64,000 nucleotides of DNA from Streptococcus suis YS161. GTDB lineage: Bacteria; Bacillota; Bacilli; Lactobacillales; Streptococcaceae. Positions 37,689 through 47,148 of this stretch are shown in pieces. Numbering within the stretch: position 1 is the stretch's first letter; each line of letters starts with the position of its first letter. The stretch covers positions 103,372 through 167,371 of the forward strand of contig NZ_ASCA01000059.1 of assembly GCF_002760245.1 (NCBI RefSeq), given 5' to 3'. Below the pieces are notes generated by a model. It had not been told where the DNA came from. It ran no database searches and saw only the letters and a list, made by a program, of their open reading frames with translations. A program made the translations under genes and the position numbers.

Positions 37689-38549
37689 CTATACAATAGC
37701 AATCCCTTTGGTATCAACTTGAAGGCGGTGGACAGTTCCGTCTAGATTTAGTTCCTCTAATGCTAGAACAATAGCATCCTCCCTATCTTTGGGCGCTAAT
37801 ACCATCACTGTTGGACCAGCGCCTGATAAGTAGGTTGCATAGGCTCCCAACTCCTGTGCAGTTTGCTTGATTGGACAAAACTCCTTAACAAGTAGCTGAC
37901 GAAACGGTTCATGGAACATGTCTGACTGAATTGCTTTCCCAGCCTTTTCCAAATCACCTGCCATCAAACTTGCCATAGCCACATTGGCAATGGCACTAGC
38001 AGCCACTGCTTTCTTGTACCCCATCTGAGAAGGCAGTACACCTCGGCTTTCAACCGTACGCAGTGGGTAGTTTGGAATAAAGGCAACAAAACTTGCTTCT
38101 GGGAATTCTGTTACAACTGCCTGTACTCTCTTATTAACATAGCTAGAGATGACTAAATTACCAAAAATCGCTGGGGCTACATTATCAGGATGTCCTTCAA
38201 TTTCTGTAGCTTTGAGCAATTTTTCATCCGCTGTCATATTCAAACCTGCTAATTGATTAGCCAATTCGATACCAGCTACGATAACGGAACTGGATGAACC
38301 CAAACCACGTGCCAAGGGAATATCACTAAGCATTCTGATACGATGCGGCTGCAATCCTTTTTCAATCTTTAAAGCTGTCTTGATCAAAAGATTGTTCTTG
38401 TCTGATGGAACATGTTCAAGATTGTGCTCAATCACCCATTCATCAGTCTCTTCAAATACTTCAATCGTTAGATATTTCGAAAGGGCAACACCTACTGAAT
38501 CAAATCCTGGACCGATATTAGCTGAAGTTGCTGGAATAATAATTTTCAT
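37689..38549 (-). CDS. thrB: Homoserine kinase
   Basis: Phosphorylates homoserine in the threonine pathway. A GHMP kinase with [15 protein letters not shown] at the N-terminus, the ATP loop [11 protein letters not shown], and a C-terminal [12 protein letters not shown]. 286 aa. It lies 3 nt after hom, so the two form a short operon; thrC is not in the window. Confidence 0.95.
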   Translation of the reverse strand: MKIIIPATSANIGPGFDSVGVALSKYLTIEVFEETDEWVIEHNLEHVPSDKNNLLIKTALKIEKGLQPHRIRMLSDIPLARGLGSSSSVIVAGIELANQLAGLNMTADEKLLKATEIEGHPDNVAPAIFGNLVISSYVNKRVQAVVTEFPEASFVAFIPNYPLRTVESRGVLPSQMGYKKAVAASAIANVAMASLMAGDLEKAGKAIQSDMFHEPFRQLLVKEFCPIKQTAQELGAYATYLSGAGPTVMVLAPKDREDAIVLALEELNLDGTVHRLQVDTKGIAIV

Positions 38550-38552
38550 TGC

Positions 38553-39839
38553 TTATTCTCCCAGTACTTTAAAGGTATTTAAGACAGTAAAGTCTGTTTC
38601 TTTACTCAATTTGTCTGTTACATTTTCCAACTGAGTCTTACTCATTTCATGGGTCACAATCACTAGACGGGCTGTCTCTCCATCTGCAGCTTGTTGCAGA
38701 ATTTGCTTGAAGGAAATTTCTTCAGAATTGAAGATTTCTGCTAAACGAAGCATTTTTCCATTTTTATCAGGCGCATCAATTGAGAAATAATATTCGCTCT
38801 TCACATCGCTTGGGGCTGCCAATTGAAGTGGGCGGCTATATTCGTTAAAAGCTTTGCCGATAGTATTGTCTTTCAAGCGACGAACGATACGAATAATGTC
38901 AGCCATAACACTTGTTGCAGTCGGTTTTTGCCCAGCGCCCGGTCCATAGTACATAGACTGGCCGATGCCGATAGATTCGACAAATACAGCATTCATCACA
39001 CCATTCACGCTTGCAAGTGGATGATTTTTCGGTAGGAAGGTTGGAGATACTTCGGCAGCAATACCAGAGGTAGTTTCTTGAATATCACCCACAAGTTTGA
39101 TGACATAGCCCAACTCTTGTGCCACTGCTACATCTTCTGGCGTGATATTTGAAATACCCTTGTGTGCTACGTGTTCAAAATCAACTGTCATCCCGAAAGC
39201 AAATTGACTGAGGATAACAGCCTTGTAAGCCGCATCAATCCCCTCAACGTCATTTGTTGGGTCAGATTCTGCATAGCCAAGTTCCTGTGCTGTTTGAAGA
39301 GCTTTTTCGTAAGTCCAGCCTTCATCAACCATCTTAGTCAACATGAAGTTTGAAGTACCATTCAATACACCGAGGATACGAGTCACCTTGTCAGCAGCCA
39401 ATGAGTTAACCAAGGTACGCAAGATTGGAATACCACCTGCAACTGCAGCTTCATAATAAAGCGCAAGACCTTTCTCTTCAGCCAAGGCACGTAGTTCGCT
39501 ACCATGAACAGCAAGTAAATCCTTATTGGCTGTTACAATATGCTTGCCTGCTTCCAAGGCACGTGTAATAAATGTTTTTGCTGGCTCAATACGTCCCATC
39601 AGCTCAACGACGATGGCAATGTCCTCATCAGCTAAAATCTCGTCAATATTTGTCACAAAATGATAGTCATGACCTGCAGCCAAGAGACGGTCTTTTTCTG
39701 CTTCATCCTTGACCAAAACCTTAGCAACTTCAATACTATCATGCGCGGCTTTCTCTATTTTTTCCTGATTTTCTTCTAACAAAAATGGCACACCACTCGC
39801 AACGGTTCCAAATCCTAATAATCCTATCTTAACTACCAT
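38553..39839 (-). CDS. hom: Homoserine dehydrogenase
   Basis: Reduces aspartate semialdehyde to homoserine, the branch to threonine and methionine. NAD(P)-binding [12 protein letters not shown], catalytic region [12 protein letters not shown] and [12 protein letters not shown], and a C-terminal ACT domain ([15 protein letters not shown] to [10 protein letters not shown]) that usually senses threonine. Start at the ATG at 39837-39839 after AGGAG, giving 428 aa; a longer frame begins in the leader. Promoter: TTGCCA at 39892-39897, TATAAT at 39868-39873 with TGT extension. Confidence 0.95.
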   Translation of the reverse strand: MVVKIGLLGFGTVASGVPFLLEENQEKIEKAAHDSIEVAKVLVKDEAEKDRLLAAGHDYHFVTNIDEILADEDIAIVVELMGRIEPAKTFITRALEAGKHIVTANKDLLAVHGSELRALAEEKGLALYYEAAVAGGIPILRTLVNSLAADKVTRILGVLNGTSNFMLTKMVDEGWTYEKALQTAQELGYAESDPTNDVEGIDAAYKAVILSQFAFGMTVDFEHVAHKGISNITPEDVAVAQELGYVIKLVGDIQETTSGIAAEVSPTFLPKNHPLASVNGVMNAVFVESIGIGQSMYYGPGAGQKPTATSVMADIIRIVRRLKDNTIGKAFNEYSRPLQLAAPSDVKSEYYFSIDAPDKNGKMLRLAEIFNSEEISFKQILQQAADGETARLVIVTHEMSKTQLENVTDKLSKETDFTVLNTFKVLGE

Positions 39840-39867
39840 GTGCTCTCCTTTAAAATGTATTTCTCCC

Positions 39868-39897
39868 ATTATAACAAATATTCTGACTATTTGGCAA
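39868..39897 (-). promoter_or_regulatory. hom-thrB promoter
   Basis: -35 TTGCCA and TGT-TATAAT are 18 bp apart on the minus strand. The divergent deacetylase gene also has a TGT-TATAAT (39907-39912), so the 100-bp gap holds two back-to-back promoters. Confidence 0.7.
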
Positions 39898-39943
39898 AAA
39901 ATTTGTTATAATTGTTTTAATATATAATTATGGAGATAAGATA

Positions 39944-40867
39944 ATGAAACATTCAAGAAGAGCCCGTCGAAGCCGCACACAAAAGAAACAACTTGTGCCA
40001 ATGCTATTTGGTATCGCATTATTAGTAGTGACTCTACTATCTATTTTTCTAATCTTTCTAAAACAGCCATCTAAGCAGCAAAGTGATTCCAAAGCTTCAA
40101 CGGTAGAGACAACAACCAGTTCGAGTGTTATGACTTCAGAAAGTAGTGAAGTACAAACAGAAATCATTTGGGAACAACAAACTGAACCTATCAGACTTCC
40201 AATCCTCATGTATCATGCCATTCACGTAATGGCTCCTGAGGAAGAAGCTAATGCGAATCTTATCGTAGATCCAACGACTTTCGAAAGTCATCTAAAAGCA
40301 TTGCAAGATGCAGGTTACTATACTTTATCACCTGAAGAGGCTTATAAAGTATTGACAGAAAATGTCCTTCCTGCTGGCAAAAAGGTTGTCTGGCTAACCT
40401 TTGACGATAGCCTCTGGGATTTTTATAGTTATGCCTACCCATTGCTTAAGCAATATCAAATGAAGGCAACCAACAATGTCATTACAGGATTTACTGAATA
40501 CGGACAAGCAGGGCACCTTACTCTTGAACAAATCAAGGAAATGCAGACCGCAGGGCTCTCCTTCCAAGGGCATACCGTCAACCACCCTGATTTAGAGTAT
40601 AGTTCTATCGAGGATCAAACAAATGAACTTACTTCCTCTAAAGCCTATCTTGACAGCCAATTAAATCAGGAAACCATCGCTATCGCCTACCCTGGTGGAC
40701 GATACTCAGCAGATACAGTAGCCTTAACTGAACAAGTTGGCTACAAACTTGGTGTGACTACTAACAACGGCTTGGCTTCTGCTAGTGACGGATTACTGAC
40801 TCTCAATCGTGTCCGCATCCTCCCAACCACTACCGCTGAGGGGCTATTATCCGAAATTTCCTATTAA
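39944..40867 (+). CDS. Membrane-anchored polysaccharide deacetylase (NodB domain)
   Basis: A basic N-terminus and one helix (about residues 18-40) anchor the protein, followed by a Ser/Thr-rich linker and an extracellular NodB deacetylase domain. Motifs: LMYHAIH, LTFDDS (the catalytic Asp and metal-binding Asp), and GHTVNHPDL (metal-binding HxxxH). These match peptidoglycan or polysaccharide deacetylases in the PgdA group, although TFDDS replaces the usual TFDDG. The substrate is not determined. 307 aa; ribosome binding site GGAG. A hairpin follows at 40891. Confidence 0.88.
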   Translation: MKHSRRARRSRTQKKQLVPMLFGIALLVVTLLSIFLIFLKQPSKQQSDSKASTVETTTSSSVMTSESSEVQTEIIWEQQTEPIRLPILMYHAIHVMAPEEEANANLIVDPTTFESHLKALQDAGYYTLSPEEAYKVLTENVLPAGKKVVWLTFDDSLWDFYSYAYPLLKQYQMKATNNVITGFTEYGQAGHLTLEQIKEMQTAGLSFQGHTVNHPDLEYSSIEDQTNELTSSKAYLDSQLNQETIAIAYPGGRYSADTVALTEQVGYKLGVTTNNGLASASDGLLTLNRVRILPTTTAEGLLSEISY

Positions 40868-40890
40868 TTTTCACAAACATGTATATGAGA

Positions 40891-40923
40891 AAACTCCCTG
40901 TCACTGACAAGGGAGTTCGTTTT
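40891..40923 (+). terminator. Terminator of the deacetylase gene
   Basis: AACTCCCT and AGGGAGTT form the stem (with GTC/GAC continuing inside), followed by CGTTTTATG. It ends just before RUP-like copy 2. Confidence 0.7.
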
Positions 40924-40927
40924 ATGT

Positions 40928-41127
40928 ATACTCAATGAAAATCAAAATCAGGCTAGCTCCAAAGGTTTGGGGAGCCTTTGGAGGTTGGAAACAAAGTTCG
41001 CTTCTCCAAGAGCAGATAGTCCCCCTACTACTTTCGCGTCTTCAGGTAGTAGGCTGAAAAAATCCACAGGATCTTTTCACTCATCAAATCAAGTCAACAA
41101 CGTCTGCTTTTGATTTTCGAAGAGTAT
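40928..41127. repeat. RUP-like repeat, copy 2 (200 bp), extending into an ABC transporter gene
   Basis: Left end ATACTCAATGAAAATCAAAA, right end complement ATACTCTTCGAAAATCAAAA: the same terminal repeat as the copy at 25091. The last 44 bp lie within the ABC exporter gene ending at 41084 and supply its final codons and stop. The interior contains further pairing segments (CTCCAAAGG/CCTTTGGAG) and little similarity to copy 1. Confidence 0.78.
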
Positions 41128-42892
41128 TAGATTGACTAAACTGACTTTGATAAAGATTATAATAGAAACCTTTGTCTGCCAAAAGACTTTCATGGTTACC
41201 TTGTTCGATAATCTGCCCATCTTTCAAGACCAAAATCTTATCAGCTTCCTGAATGGTAGATAAGCGATGAGCGATGACGAAACTTGTCCGCCCTTTCATC
41301 AACCGTTTCATGGCCTTTTGAATCAAGAGTTCTAAACGGGTATCAACTGAAGAAGTCGCTTCGTCAAGAATCAGAATAGCAGGATCCGCCAACAAGGCAC
41401 GCGCAATGGTCAAAAGCTGTTTCTGACCTTGGGAAATATTGCTGGATTCCTGGTTCATTTCCATATTATAACCGCCAGGCAGGGTACGGATAAAGTGGTC
41501 AACGTTGGCAGCTTTAGCAGCTTCTACAATTTCCTCATCCGTCGCATCCAGGCGTCCAAAACGCAGGTTTTCCTTGATGGTCCCTTCATAGAGCCAAGCA
41601 TCCTGCAAGACCATGCCAAATTGACTACGGTAGGATTGACGTGAAAGATTTCGAATATCCTGACCATCCACTTTGATAGAACCTGTTGTCACATCGTAGA
41701 AACGCATGAGCAAGTTGATAAGAGTAGTCTTACCTGCCCCTGTTGGACCAACGATGGCCACCATCTCACCGGGTTGAACATCCAGATTAAAGTTACGGAT
41801 AAGCGGCTTGTCTTCTGAATAGCCAAATTCGACCTGCTCAAAGCTAACTTGTCCTGTCAGACTTTCTGTCAACTCTAGTGCATTGGCGTCTTCTTCATCA
41901 AGCTCATCTAAGACTGAAAAGATGCGTTCAAGGGAGGATTTGGCAGACTGCAACTGGGGTGCCAACTGGGTCAAGGTTTGGACTGGCTGAGAAATCTGCC
42001 AGACGTATTGGACGAAGGCCTGCATATTACCGACCGTCAATGTGCCTGCAAGAACTTTCAATCCAGATAGCAGGGCGACGACAACATAGGCGATATTTGA
42101 GAAGCCGTGAACTAGAGGCATGAGCAAACCAGACATGAAACTAGCCTTGAAACCAACTTTCTGCAAATCTGCGGTAATCTGGCGAAACTCTTCTGTAGAA
42201 ATTTCTTCACGGCCGTAAAGTTTGAGAACGTTAAAACCAGTCAGATTTTCTTGGACAAAGCCGTTCAAACGACCTAGGGCATCAGCCTGCTGCTTGAAAT
42301 ATGGCTGGGATTTGCCCATGACAAACTTAGAACCAAAATAGGTCACTGGAACCAAGGTTACGACTACAAGTGCTAGGGATACATCCAACCAGAAACACAT
42401 GAAAATGGCTAGAGAGAGGGTCAGAACGGCATTGACTAGCTGGAGAAAACTTTGTTGTAGGGCGTTTGAAACAGTCTCCACATCGCTTGTAAAACGCCCG
42501 AGTAAATCACCATACTGGTGCTTGTCAAAATAAGATACTGGAATCTTGTTAATTTTGTGGCTCAAGTCCTGACGTAGTTCCTTAGTTGCTCCCTGCACTG
42601 CCTTGGTCATAAAATAGTTAGAACCGTAGGCACCGATTTCATATAGAAGGGCGCGAAGGGCATAGATGGCAAGCATGATAGCAATGTAGGAATAGTTAAT
42701 CTGCGCCCCCTCTACTCCATTAGAAATATCCAACAAATTCTTGGTCAATTCTGTGATGATAAGCCCCAGTACAAAGGGTTCTAAGGCATTCATAACTGCA
42801 CTGATGGTCTTTAGAAAAACAGCTAAAAATACAGAAGATTGGTAACGACGCAAATAGTCCCAAACACGAGTAAATACTGATTTATTCTTCAT
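41084..42892 (-). CDS. Heterodimeric ABC exporter subunit with consensus catalytic Glu
   Basis: A six-helix membrane domain fused to an ATPase, 602 aa, of the multidrug/lipid exporter type. Walker A is GPTGAGKTTL, and Walker B keeps the catalytic Glu (ILILDEATSSVD), but the signature is degenerate (NISQGQKQ). The partner at 42901 has the opposite pattern, so the two form one exporter with one weak and one active ATP site. The last 14 codons (from NTLRKSKADV on) are encoded by a RUP-like repeat, so the natural C-terminus has been replaced. Substrate unknown. Confidence 0.88.
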   Translation of the reverse strand: MKNKSVFTRVWDYLRRYQSSVFLAVFLKTISAVMNALEPFVLGLIITELTKNLLDISNGVEGAQINYSYIAIMLAIYALRALLYEIGAYGSNYFMTKAVQGATKELRQDLSHKINKIPVSYFDKHQYGDLLGRFTSDVETVSNALQQSFLQLVNAVLTLSLAIFMCFWLDVSLALVVVTLVPVTYFGSKFVMGKSQPYFKQQADALGRLNGFVQENLTGFNVLKLYGREEISTEEFRQITADLQKVGFKASFMSGLLMPLVHGFSNIAYVVVALLSGLKVLAGTLTVGNMQAFVQYVWQISQPVQTLTQLAPQLQSAKSSLERIFSVLDELDEEDANALELTESLTGQVSFEQVEFGYSEDKPLIRNFNLDVQPGEMVAIVGPTGAGKTTLINLLMRFYDVTTGSIKVDGQDIRNLSRQSYRSQFGMVLQDAWLYEGTIKENLRFGRLDATDEEIVEAAKAANVDHFIRTLPGGYNMEMNQESSNISQGQKQLLTIARALLADPAILILDEATSSVDTRLELLIQKAMKRLMKGRTSFVIAHRLSTIQEADKILVLKDGQIIEQGNHESLLADKGFYYNLYQSQFSQSNTLRKSKADVVDLI

Positions 42893-42900
42893 AATTCCTC

Positions 42901-44637
42901 CTATTCTTCTGTCAGAGATTGACGGTTAAGTTGAGAATTGGCAATTTCACGATAAATCTCATTGCTTTCCATCAATTCATTGTGGGTACCGCGACCAACG
43001 ATTTCACCTTCGTTCAGCACGATAATCTGGTCTGCATCCATAATGGTTCCGACCCGTTGGGCAACAATTAGCACCGTCGCATTCTCCGTCACTTCTTTCA
43101 AACGACTACGCAAAATGGCATCCGTCCGGTAATCCAAGGCTGAGAAAGAGTCATCAAAGATATAAATATCCGGCTGCTTGACAATGGCACGAGCAATGGA
43201 CAAACGTTGCTTTTGACCACCTGAAAGGTTGCTTCCCCCCTCTGCCAAGTGGGTGTCAAACTGCTCTTCCTTGCTCTCGATAAAGTCTCTGGCCTGGGCC
43301 ACATCCGCCGCCTCATGCAACTCTGCCAAACTTGCGTCCATCTTCCCGTATTTGAGATTTTCCGCGATGGTTCCGGTAAATAGCAGAGCTTTCTGCGGAA
43401 TAAAGCCTATCTTGCTGCGGAGTGCCTTTAGATTGTAACGTCTGACATCCACACCGTCCACCAAGATACGACCAAGTGTCACATCATAGAAACGTGGAAT
43501 CAAGTTGACCAAGGAAGACTTACCAGAACCAGTCGAACCAATAAAGGCAATCGTTTCACCAGGCTTAGCTTTGAAGGAAATATTGTGCAGCACAGGCGAT
43601 TCCGTTTCACCAGGGTAGGCAAAGGTCACATTTTCAAATTCCAAATAACCACGAGTGTCTGTTTCAATAATGCCATCCTCATTCTTAGAAATAGAGATAG
43701 GCATGTCCAAGACTTCCTGAATCCGTTGGCTCGATACCGACATACGTGGATACATGTTAAACAAGTTAGCAAAGAGCAAGAAGGAGAAAAGCGCGTGGAA
43801 ACTATATTCGATAAAGGCTACCAAATCACCGATTTGCAGACTGCCTGTTTGTAAAGGAGCCAATGCGAACCAGACAATGGCTACAATCATAGCAATAATA
43901 ATCTGGACAAAGAGAGGCTCTGTCAATCCAGTCAGATTAAAGAGCTTTTTGGAAATATCGGTATATTCCTCATTGACCGACTCAAAGCGCTCCTCTTGAA
44001 ACTCCTCACGAGTAAAGGCACGAATGACACGTAAGCCCATGAGATTTTCACGAACATATTGGTTGATCGTGTCCAAACGTTTCTGTTGCTTTTCAGAAAG
44101 AGGACGAGTTTTGGTTGCCACGTAGAAAATAACAAAAACTAGAAACGGCATGGCTACTGCTACTGTCCAGGCTAAGCTCGGACTGGTTACCAAGGTCATG
44201 ATGACAGAAGCAATCATCATCAAGGGGGTAATAATACCTAGTTTCAAGACCATTTCAGAGAATTGCATCAGCACAAAAGCATCATTTGTCATACGAGCAA
44301 CCAGAGAAGAAACACCAATCTGCTCATATTCGTGATGAGAATAGTCCTGAATTTTCTCATACAGATCATTTCGAATATCTTTGACGATATTTGTAGTCAA
44401 TTTTCCAGCTGCATAGGCAAGTGTCACTCGACCAACAATCCCGAGCAGGACAATCAATCCCATCATCCCCGCCCAGAAATAGAGCTGACTAACATCGTTC
44501 TTTGTAATTCCTTGGTCAATCATCCTAGCCAAAAAAGTCGGCAAGCCTAAGTTTACCACTACAAATAAGAAGGCCCCCAACAAGTCTAAGGCAATCCACT
44601 TAGGATATTTTTTCAAATAGGTCCAAATCAGATTCAT
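42901..44637 (-). CDS. Heterodimeric ABC exporter subunit with degenerate Walker B
   Basis: First subunit of the exporter pair, 578 aa with the start at the ATG at 44635-44637 (GGGAG upstream). Six membrane helices precede the ATPase domain with GSTGSGKSSL and a normal signature LSGGQKQR. In Walker B, YIFDDSFSALD has Asp where the catalytic Glu is expected. This matches heterodimeric exporters such as LmrCD, PatAB or TM287/288 in form. The partner begins 8 nt after the stop. Drug or lipid export is a guess by family only. Confidence 0.88.
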   Translation of the reverse strand: MNLIWTYLKKYPKWIALDLLGAFLFVVVNLGLPTFLARMIDQGITKNDVSQLYFWAGMMGLIVLLGIVGRVTLAYAAGKLTTNIVKDIRNDLYEKIQDYSHHEYEQIGVSSLVARMTNDAFVLMQFSEMVLKLGIITPLMMIASVIMTLVTSPSLAWTVAVAMPFLVFVIFYVATKTRPLSEKQQKRLDTINQYVRENLMGLRVIRAFTREEFQEERFESVNEEYTDISKKLFNLTGLTEPLFVQIIIAMIVAIVWFALAPLQTGSLQIGDLVAFIEYSFHALFSFLLFANLFNMYPRMSVSSQRIQEVLDMPISISKNEDGIIETDTRGYLEFENVTFAYPGETESPVLHNISFKAKPGETIAFIGSTGSGKSSLVNLIPRFYDVTLGRILVDGVDVRRYNLKALRSKIGFIPQKALLFTGTIAENLKYGKMDASLAELHEAADVAQARDFIESKEEQFDTHLAEGGSNLSGGQKQRLSIARAIVKQPDIYIFDDSFSALDYRTDAILRSRLKEVTENATVLIVAQRVGTIMDADQIIVLNEGEIVGRGTHNELMESNEIYREIANSQLNRQSLTEE

Positions 44638-44712
44638 CTTTTCTCCCTTTCTACATGTTAAAAAGGGGCTATGCCCCTTTGTCAACGTTAAAAGCCACCA
44701 AACGGTGACTTT

Positions 44713-44955
44713 CTATTCTTTCTCGTCAATCACTAAACGAACTTTTTTATCACTTGTTGGAACAGAGTAGACAATCGTTCTGATTGCAGAAATTGTGCGC
44801 CCTTTTTTCCCAATGATACGTCCAATATCAGATTTATCCAAATCCAAATGATATTCTAAAAATTCAGGTGTATCAACAATTTTAATTGTCAAGCTATCAG
44901 GCTGTGAAATCAAAGGTTTCACAATCGCAATAATGAGATTTTCAATCATGTCCAT
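44713..44955 (-). CDS. khpA: KH-domain RNA-binding protein
   Basis: A small RNA-binding protein (80 aa) that works with KhpB/EloR in pneumococcus to control cell elongation. The single KH domain has the GxxG loop in [15 protein letters not shown]. It lies 21 nt after rpsP, the conserved order in Firmicutes, but the usual next genes rimM-trmD are far away in this window. Confidence 0.92.
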   Translation of the reverse strand: MDMIENLIIAIVKPLISQPDSLTIKIVDTPEFLEYHLDLDKSDIGRIIGKKGRTISAIRTIVYSVPTSDKKVRLVIDEKE

Positions 44956-44976
44956 AAGTGTTCTCGCTTACTGTTC

Positions 44977-45249
44977 TTACTTAGAGAATTTTTGTTCGTG
45001 GAATTTCTTCAATACGCCAGCGTTTGAAAGAAGGCTACGAACTGTATCAGATGGTTGTGCACCTTTTGCCAACCACTCAAGTACACGCTCTTCTTTAAGA
45101 GTTACTGAGTTTTCAGCCAAAAGTGGGTTGTAAGTACCAACAGTTTCGATGAAACGACCATCACGTGGTGCACGTGAATCTGCAACGTTGATACGGTAGA
45201 AAGGTTTCTTTTTAGAACCCATACGAGTCAAACGGATTTTTACTGCCAT
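44977..45249 (-). CDS. rpsP: 30S ribosomal protein S16
   Basis: A 90-aa protein of the small subunit beginning [20 protein letters not shown], with the typical [12 protein letters not shown] segment. The ATG at 45247-45249 is chosen from the family start; the frame continues upstream through the leader. The ribosome binding site is weak (GAGAA). It is first in rpsP-khpA. Confidence 0.96.
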   Translation of the reverse strand: MAVKIRLTRMGSKKKPFYRINVADSRAPRDGRFIETVGTYNPLLAENSVTLKEERVLEWLAKGAQPSDTVRSLLSNAGVLKKFHEQKFSK

Positions 45250-45372
45250 TTTTAAATGTTCTCTTTTCTTTGTATTTTTATTCGGTGAAATAGCAGAGCT
45301 ATTTAGCACATGTTCTATTATACCACACTTTGACAGGGTGTCAAGAAAAAAACTTGACAGGTTTTAAAAAAA

Positions 45373-45684
45373 TTATTGTTCGAGCATATCTGCTAGTTCT
45401 CTCAGTTGACTTGCTAGATTTGTACGGTCAAACAGTAAATTATAGACTCCATCTTCACTCAATACTCCGCAAGGAATACCATTGAAATAACCCTTATTAG
45501 ATAATTCAAGATCTTCCATATAGGTCTGGCTCTGGTAATAATCTAATAACTGTAAATAAGTCGATTGTTCCTGGTTGAGTTGTGCCAGACTATCGGAAAG
45601 GGACTGGTTCAGCTCTAGCTGTCTGTTAAATATTTTTTCCATTTCCTCTACACGTTTTCTTGCTTCCATAATATTTTTCATCAA
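45373..45684 (-). CDS. DUF4298 family protein, 103 aa
   Basis: A small soluble protein that starts with a heptad-rich helix ([20 protein letters not shown]) and probably forms a coiled coil, followed by a short globular end ([17 protein letters not shown]). I recognise the layout as DUF4298; its function is unknown. It overlaps pcp by 4 bp and ends the three-gene transcript begun by the methyltransferase. Confidence 0.78.
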   Translation of the reverse strand: MMKNIMEARKRVEEMEKIFNRQLELNQSLSDSLAQLNQEQSTYLQLLDYYQSQTYMEDLELSNKGYFNGIPCGVLSEDGVYNLLFDRTNLASQLRELADMLEQ

Positions 45685-46328
45685 TGTGTACTGCCACCAC
45701 CCCTTTTAATATCCTCTTTATCCCTATATTCAACAATCGCTCCTATAGCTACTTCAACTCCTCTTACAATATCGTTCAAAGACATGGAAGCTAGTCCTGG
45801 CTTGTCTACAACCTGCTCTGGTAAGAAGGGAATATGGAGAAAGCCTGCCTTAGTCTTTGGAAATTGTTTCTCCGCCAAGTAAAGAGCTTGATACATGAGA
45901 TGGTTGCAGACAAAGGTCCCTGCAGTATTAGAAACAGAAGCTGGAAGCCCAATCCTATGAATCGCTTCAACCATTGCTTTGATGGGTAAGGTGGAGAAAT
46001 AAGCAGGCTGACCATCTTCTCGAATCGTTCTATCAATCGGCTGTTGCCCTTCATTGTCTGGAATGCGCGCATCATCCTGGTTAATGGCTATACGCTCAGG
46101 AGTTAAATCAACTCGCCCACCAGCCTGACCAATACATAGTACCGCATCAGGTAAATGTTCTGCCATTTTCTCCTCTAAAACATCCGCAGCCTTGTCAAAA
46201 ACAGTCGGAATCTCTACAAGAATAATCTCTGCACCAGCAATGGTCTTAGGTAGAGATTTGATTGTTTCCAAGGCTGGGTTAATAGGCTCGCCACCAAAGG
46301 GATCAAAGCCTGTTACGATGATTTTCAT
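45681..46328 (-). CDS. pcp: Pyrrolidone-carboxylate peptidase
   Basis: Removes N-terminal pyroglutamate from peptides. A cysteine peptidase (C15) with [13 protein letters not shown] start ([15 protein letters not shown]), the catalytic Glu region near residue 80, the Cys in [11 protein letters not shown] and the His in [10 protein letters not shown]. 215 aa is normal. It overlaps both neighbours by 4 bp, suggesting coupled translation. Confidence 0.95.
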   Translation of the reverse strand: MKIIVTGFDPFGGEPINPALETIKSLPKTIAGAEIILVEIPTVFDKAADVLEEKMAEHLPDAVLCIGQAGGRVDLTPERIAINQDDARIPDNEGQQPIDRTIREDGQPAYFSTLPIKAMVEAIHRIGLPASVSNTAGTFVCNHLMYQALYLAEKQFPKTKAGFLHIPFLPEQVVDKPGLASMSLNDIVRGVEVAIGAIVEYRDKEDIKRGGGSTH

Positions 46329-47092
46329 ACTTCCTCCTCCAAAATAATTTCTCCGTAGTGAAATTTTTGATTGGGTCTGACATGACGTTTAAAGCCAAAT
46401 TCTTCAAAGACCTGATCTCGAAAATGAGCCTTTATTATCAATTTCTTCCTAGCTACTCGTTTAGCCTCAGATACAATTTCCTCCGTTAAACGGCTTCTGT
46501 CAGCTAAAGTAGACAAGCCAGAAAGATTTTGTGATTCCTTGATTTCTTCTGAAAACATGGGATCAAAGTAAATGACATCAACAAACTTATCTATTTGCCC
46601 TTTCAAATAAGTCAAACTATCTGTCCAAATTGTCTGGATAGATTTCATGGCTCGATTGACCTCTTGCAGCCCACTATCAAAATCCTGTAAACCCCGACTC
46701 ACAATAAAGTGCACTAGCTTAGAACTTTCCAAGGCTGTCACCTGATGTCCAGCACTGGCTAGCACAATACTATCCGAAGCTAGGCCCATAGTGCAGTCTA
46801 GAACAGTTTGTTTATCTGGTCCAAGCAACTCCAAAAGTGGATCGCGTCCAGACTTGATTCGTAAGACAGCGGTATCAGGGTGGAAAAAGAGTTTTTGCCC
46901 AGTTTTTTCTTCCAAAACTAGCTGGTCTTGATAAACAACCAGTACCGCGTCAGCTTCTGTTTTTGCTAGGATGGACTGGACAGACCTCTTTCGACGGTCT
47001 TGATAGTCTAGATTAAGCTGCTCTGCTATTTCCTGAGCCTGTAAAACCAAAGTTTGATTCATCCGAAGACTTGTTGTGACGATTATTTTCAT
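46325..47092 (-). CDS. Class I SAM-dependent methyltransferase, RsmJ-like
   Basis: The SAM loop [16 protein letters not shown] and the YFDPMFSEE motif resemble RsmJ (YhiQ), which methylates G1516 of 16S rRNA in E. coli. The streptococcal version has an additional N-terminal part. The target here is inferred, not known. 255 aa. The ATG lies 6 nt after an extended -10 (TGA-TATACT) without a ribosome binding site, so translation is probably leaderless. First of a three-gene group with pcp and DUF4298. Confidence 0.8.
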   Translation of the reverse strand: MKIIVTTSLRMNQTLVLQAQEIAEQLNLDYQDRRKRSVQSILAKTEADAVLVVYQDQLVLEEKTGQKLFFHPDTAVLRIKSGRDPLLELLGPDKQTVLDCTMGLASDSIVLASAGHQVTALESSKLVHFIVSRGLQDFDSGLQEVNRAMKSIQTIWTDSLTYLKGQIDKFVDVIYFDPMFSEEIKESQNLSGLSTLADRSRLTEEIVSEAKRVARKKLIIKAHFRDQVFEEFGFKRHVRPNQKFHYGEIILEEEV

Positions 47093-47107
47093 ATAGTTAG
47101 TATATCA
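47093..47107 (-). promoter_or_regulatory. Extended -10 promoter of the RsmJ-like gene, placing transcription start at the ATG
   Basis: Minus strand TGA-TATACT (47099-47104), then AACTAT, then the ATG. It emerges directly from the T run of the carB terminator. Confidence 0.58.
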
Positions 47108-47140
47108 AAAAATCAGGACGAACTCAAAGCTCATCCTGAT
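47106..47140 (-). terminator. Terminator of carB
   Basis: Minus strand ATCAGGA pairs with TCCTGAT, the stem continuing inward with a few imperfect pairs, followed by six T. Confidence 0.82.
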
Positions 47141-47148
47141 AGTAACTT

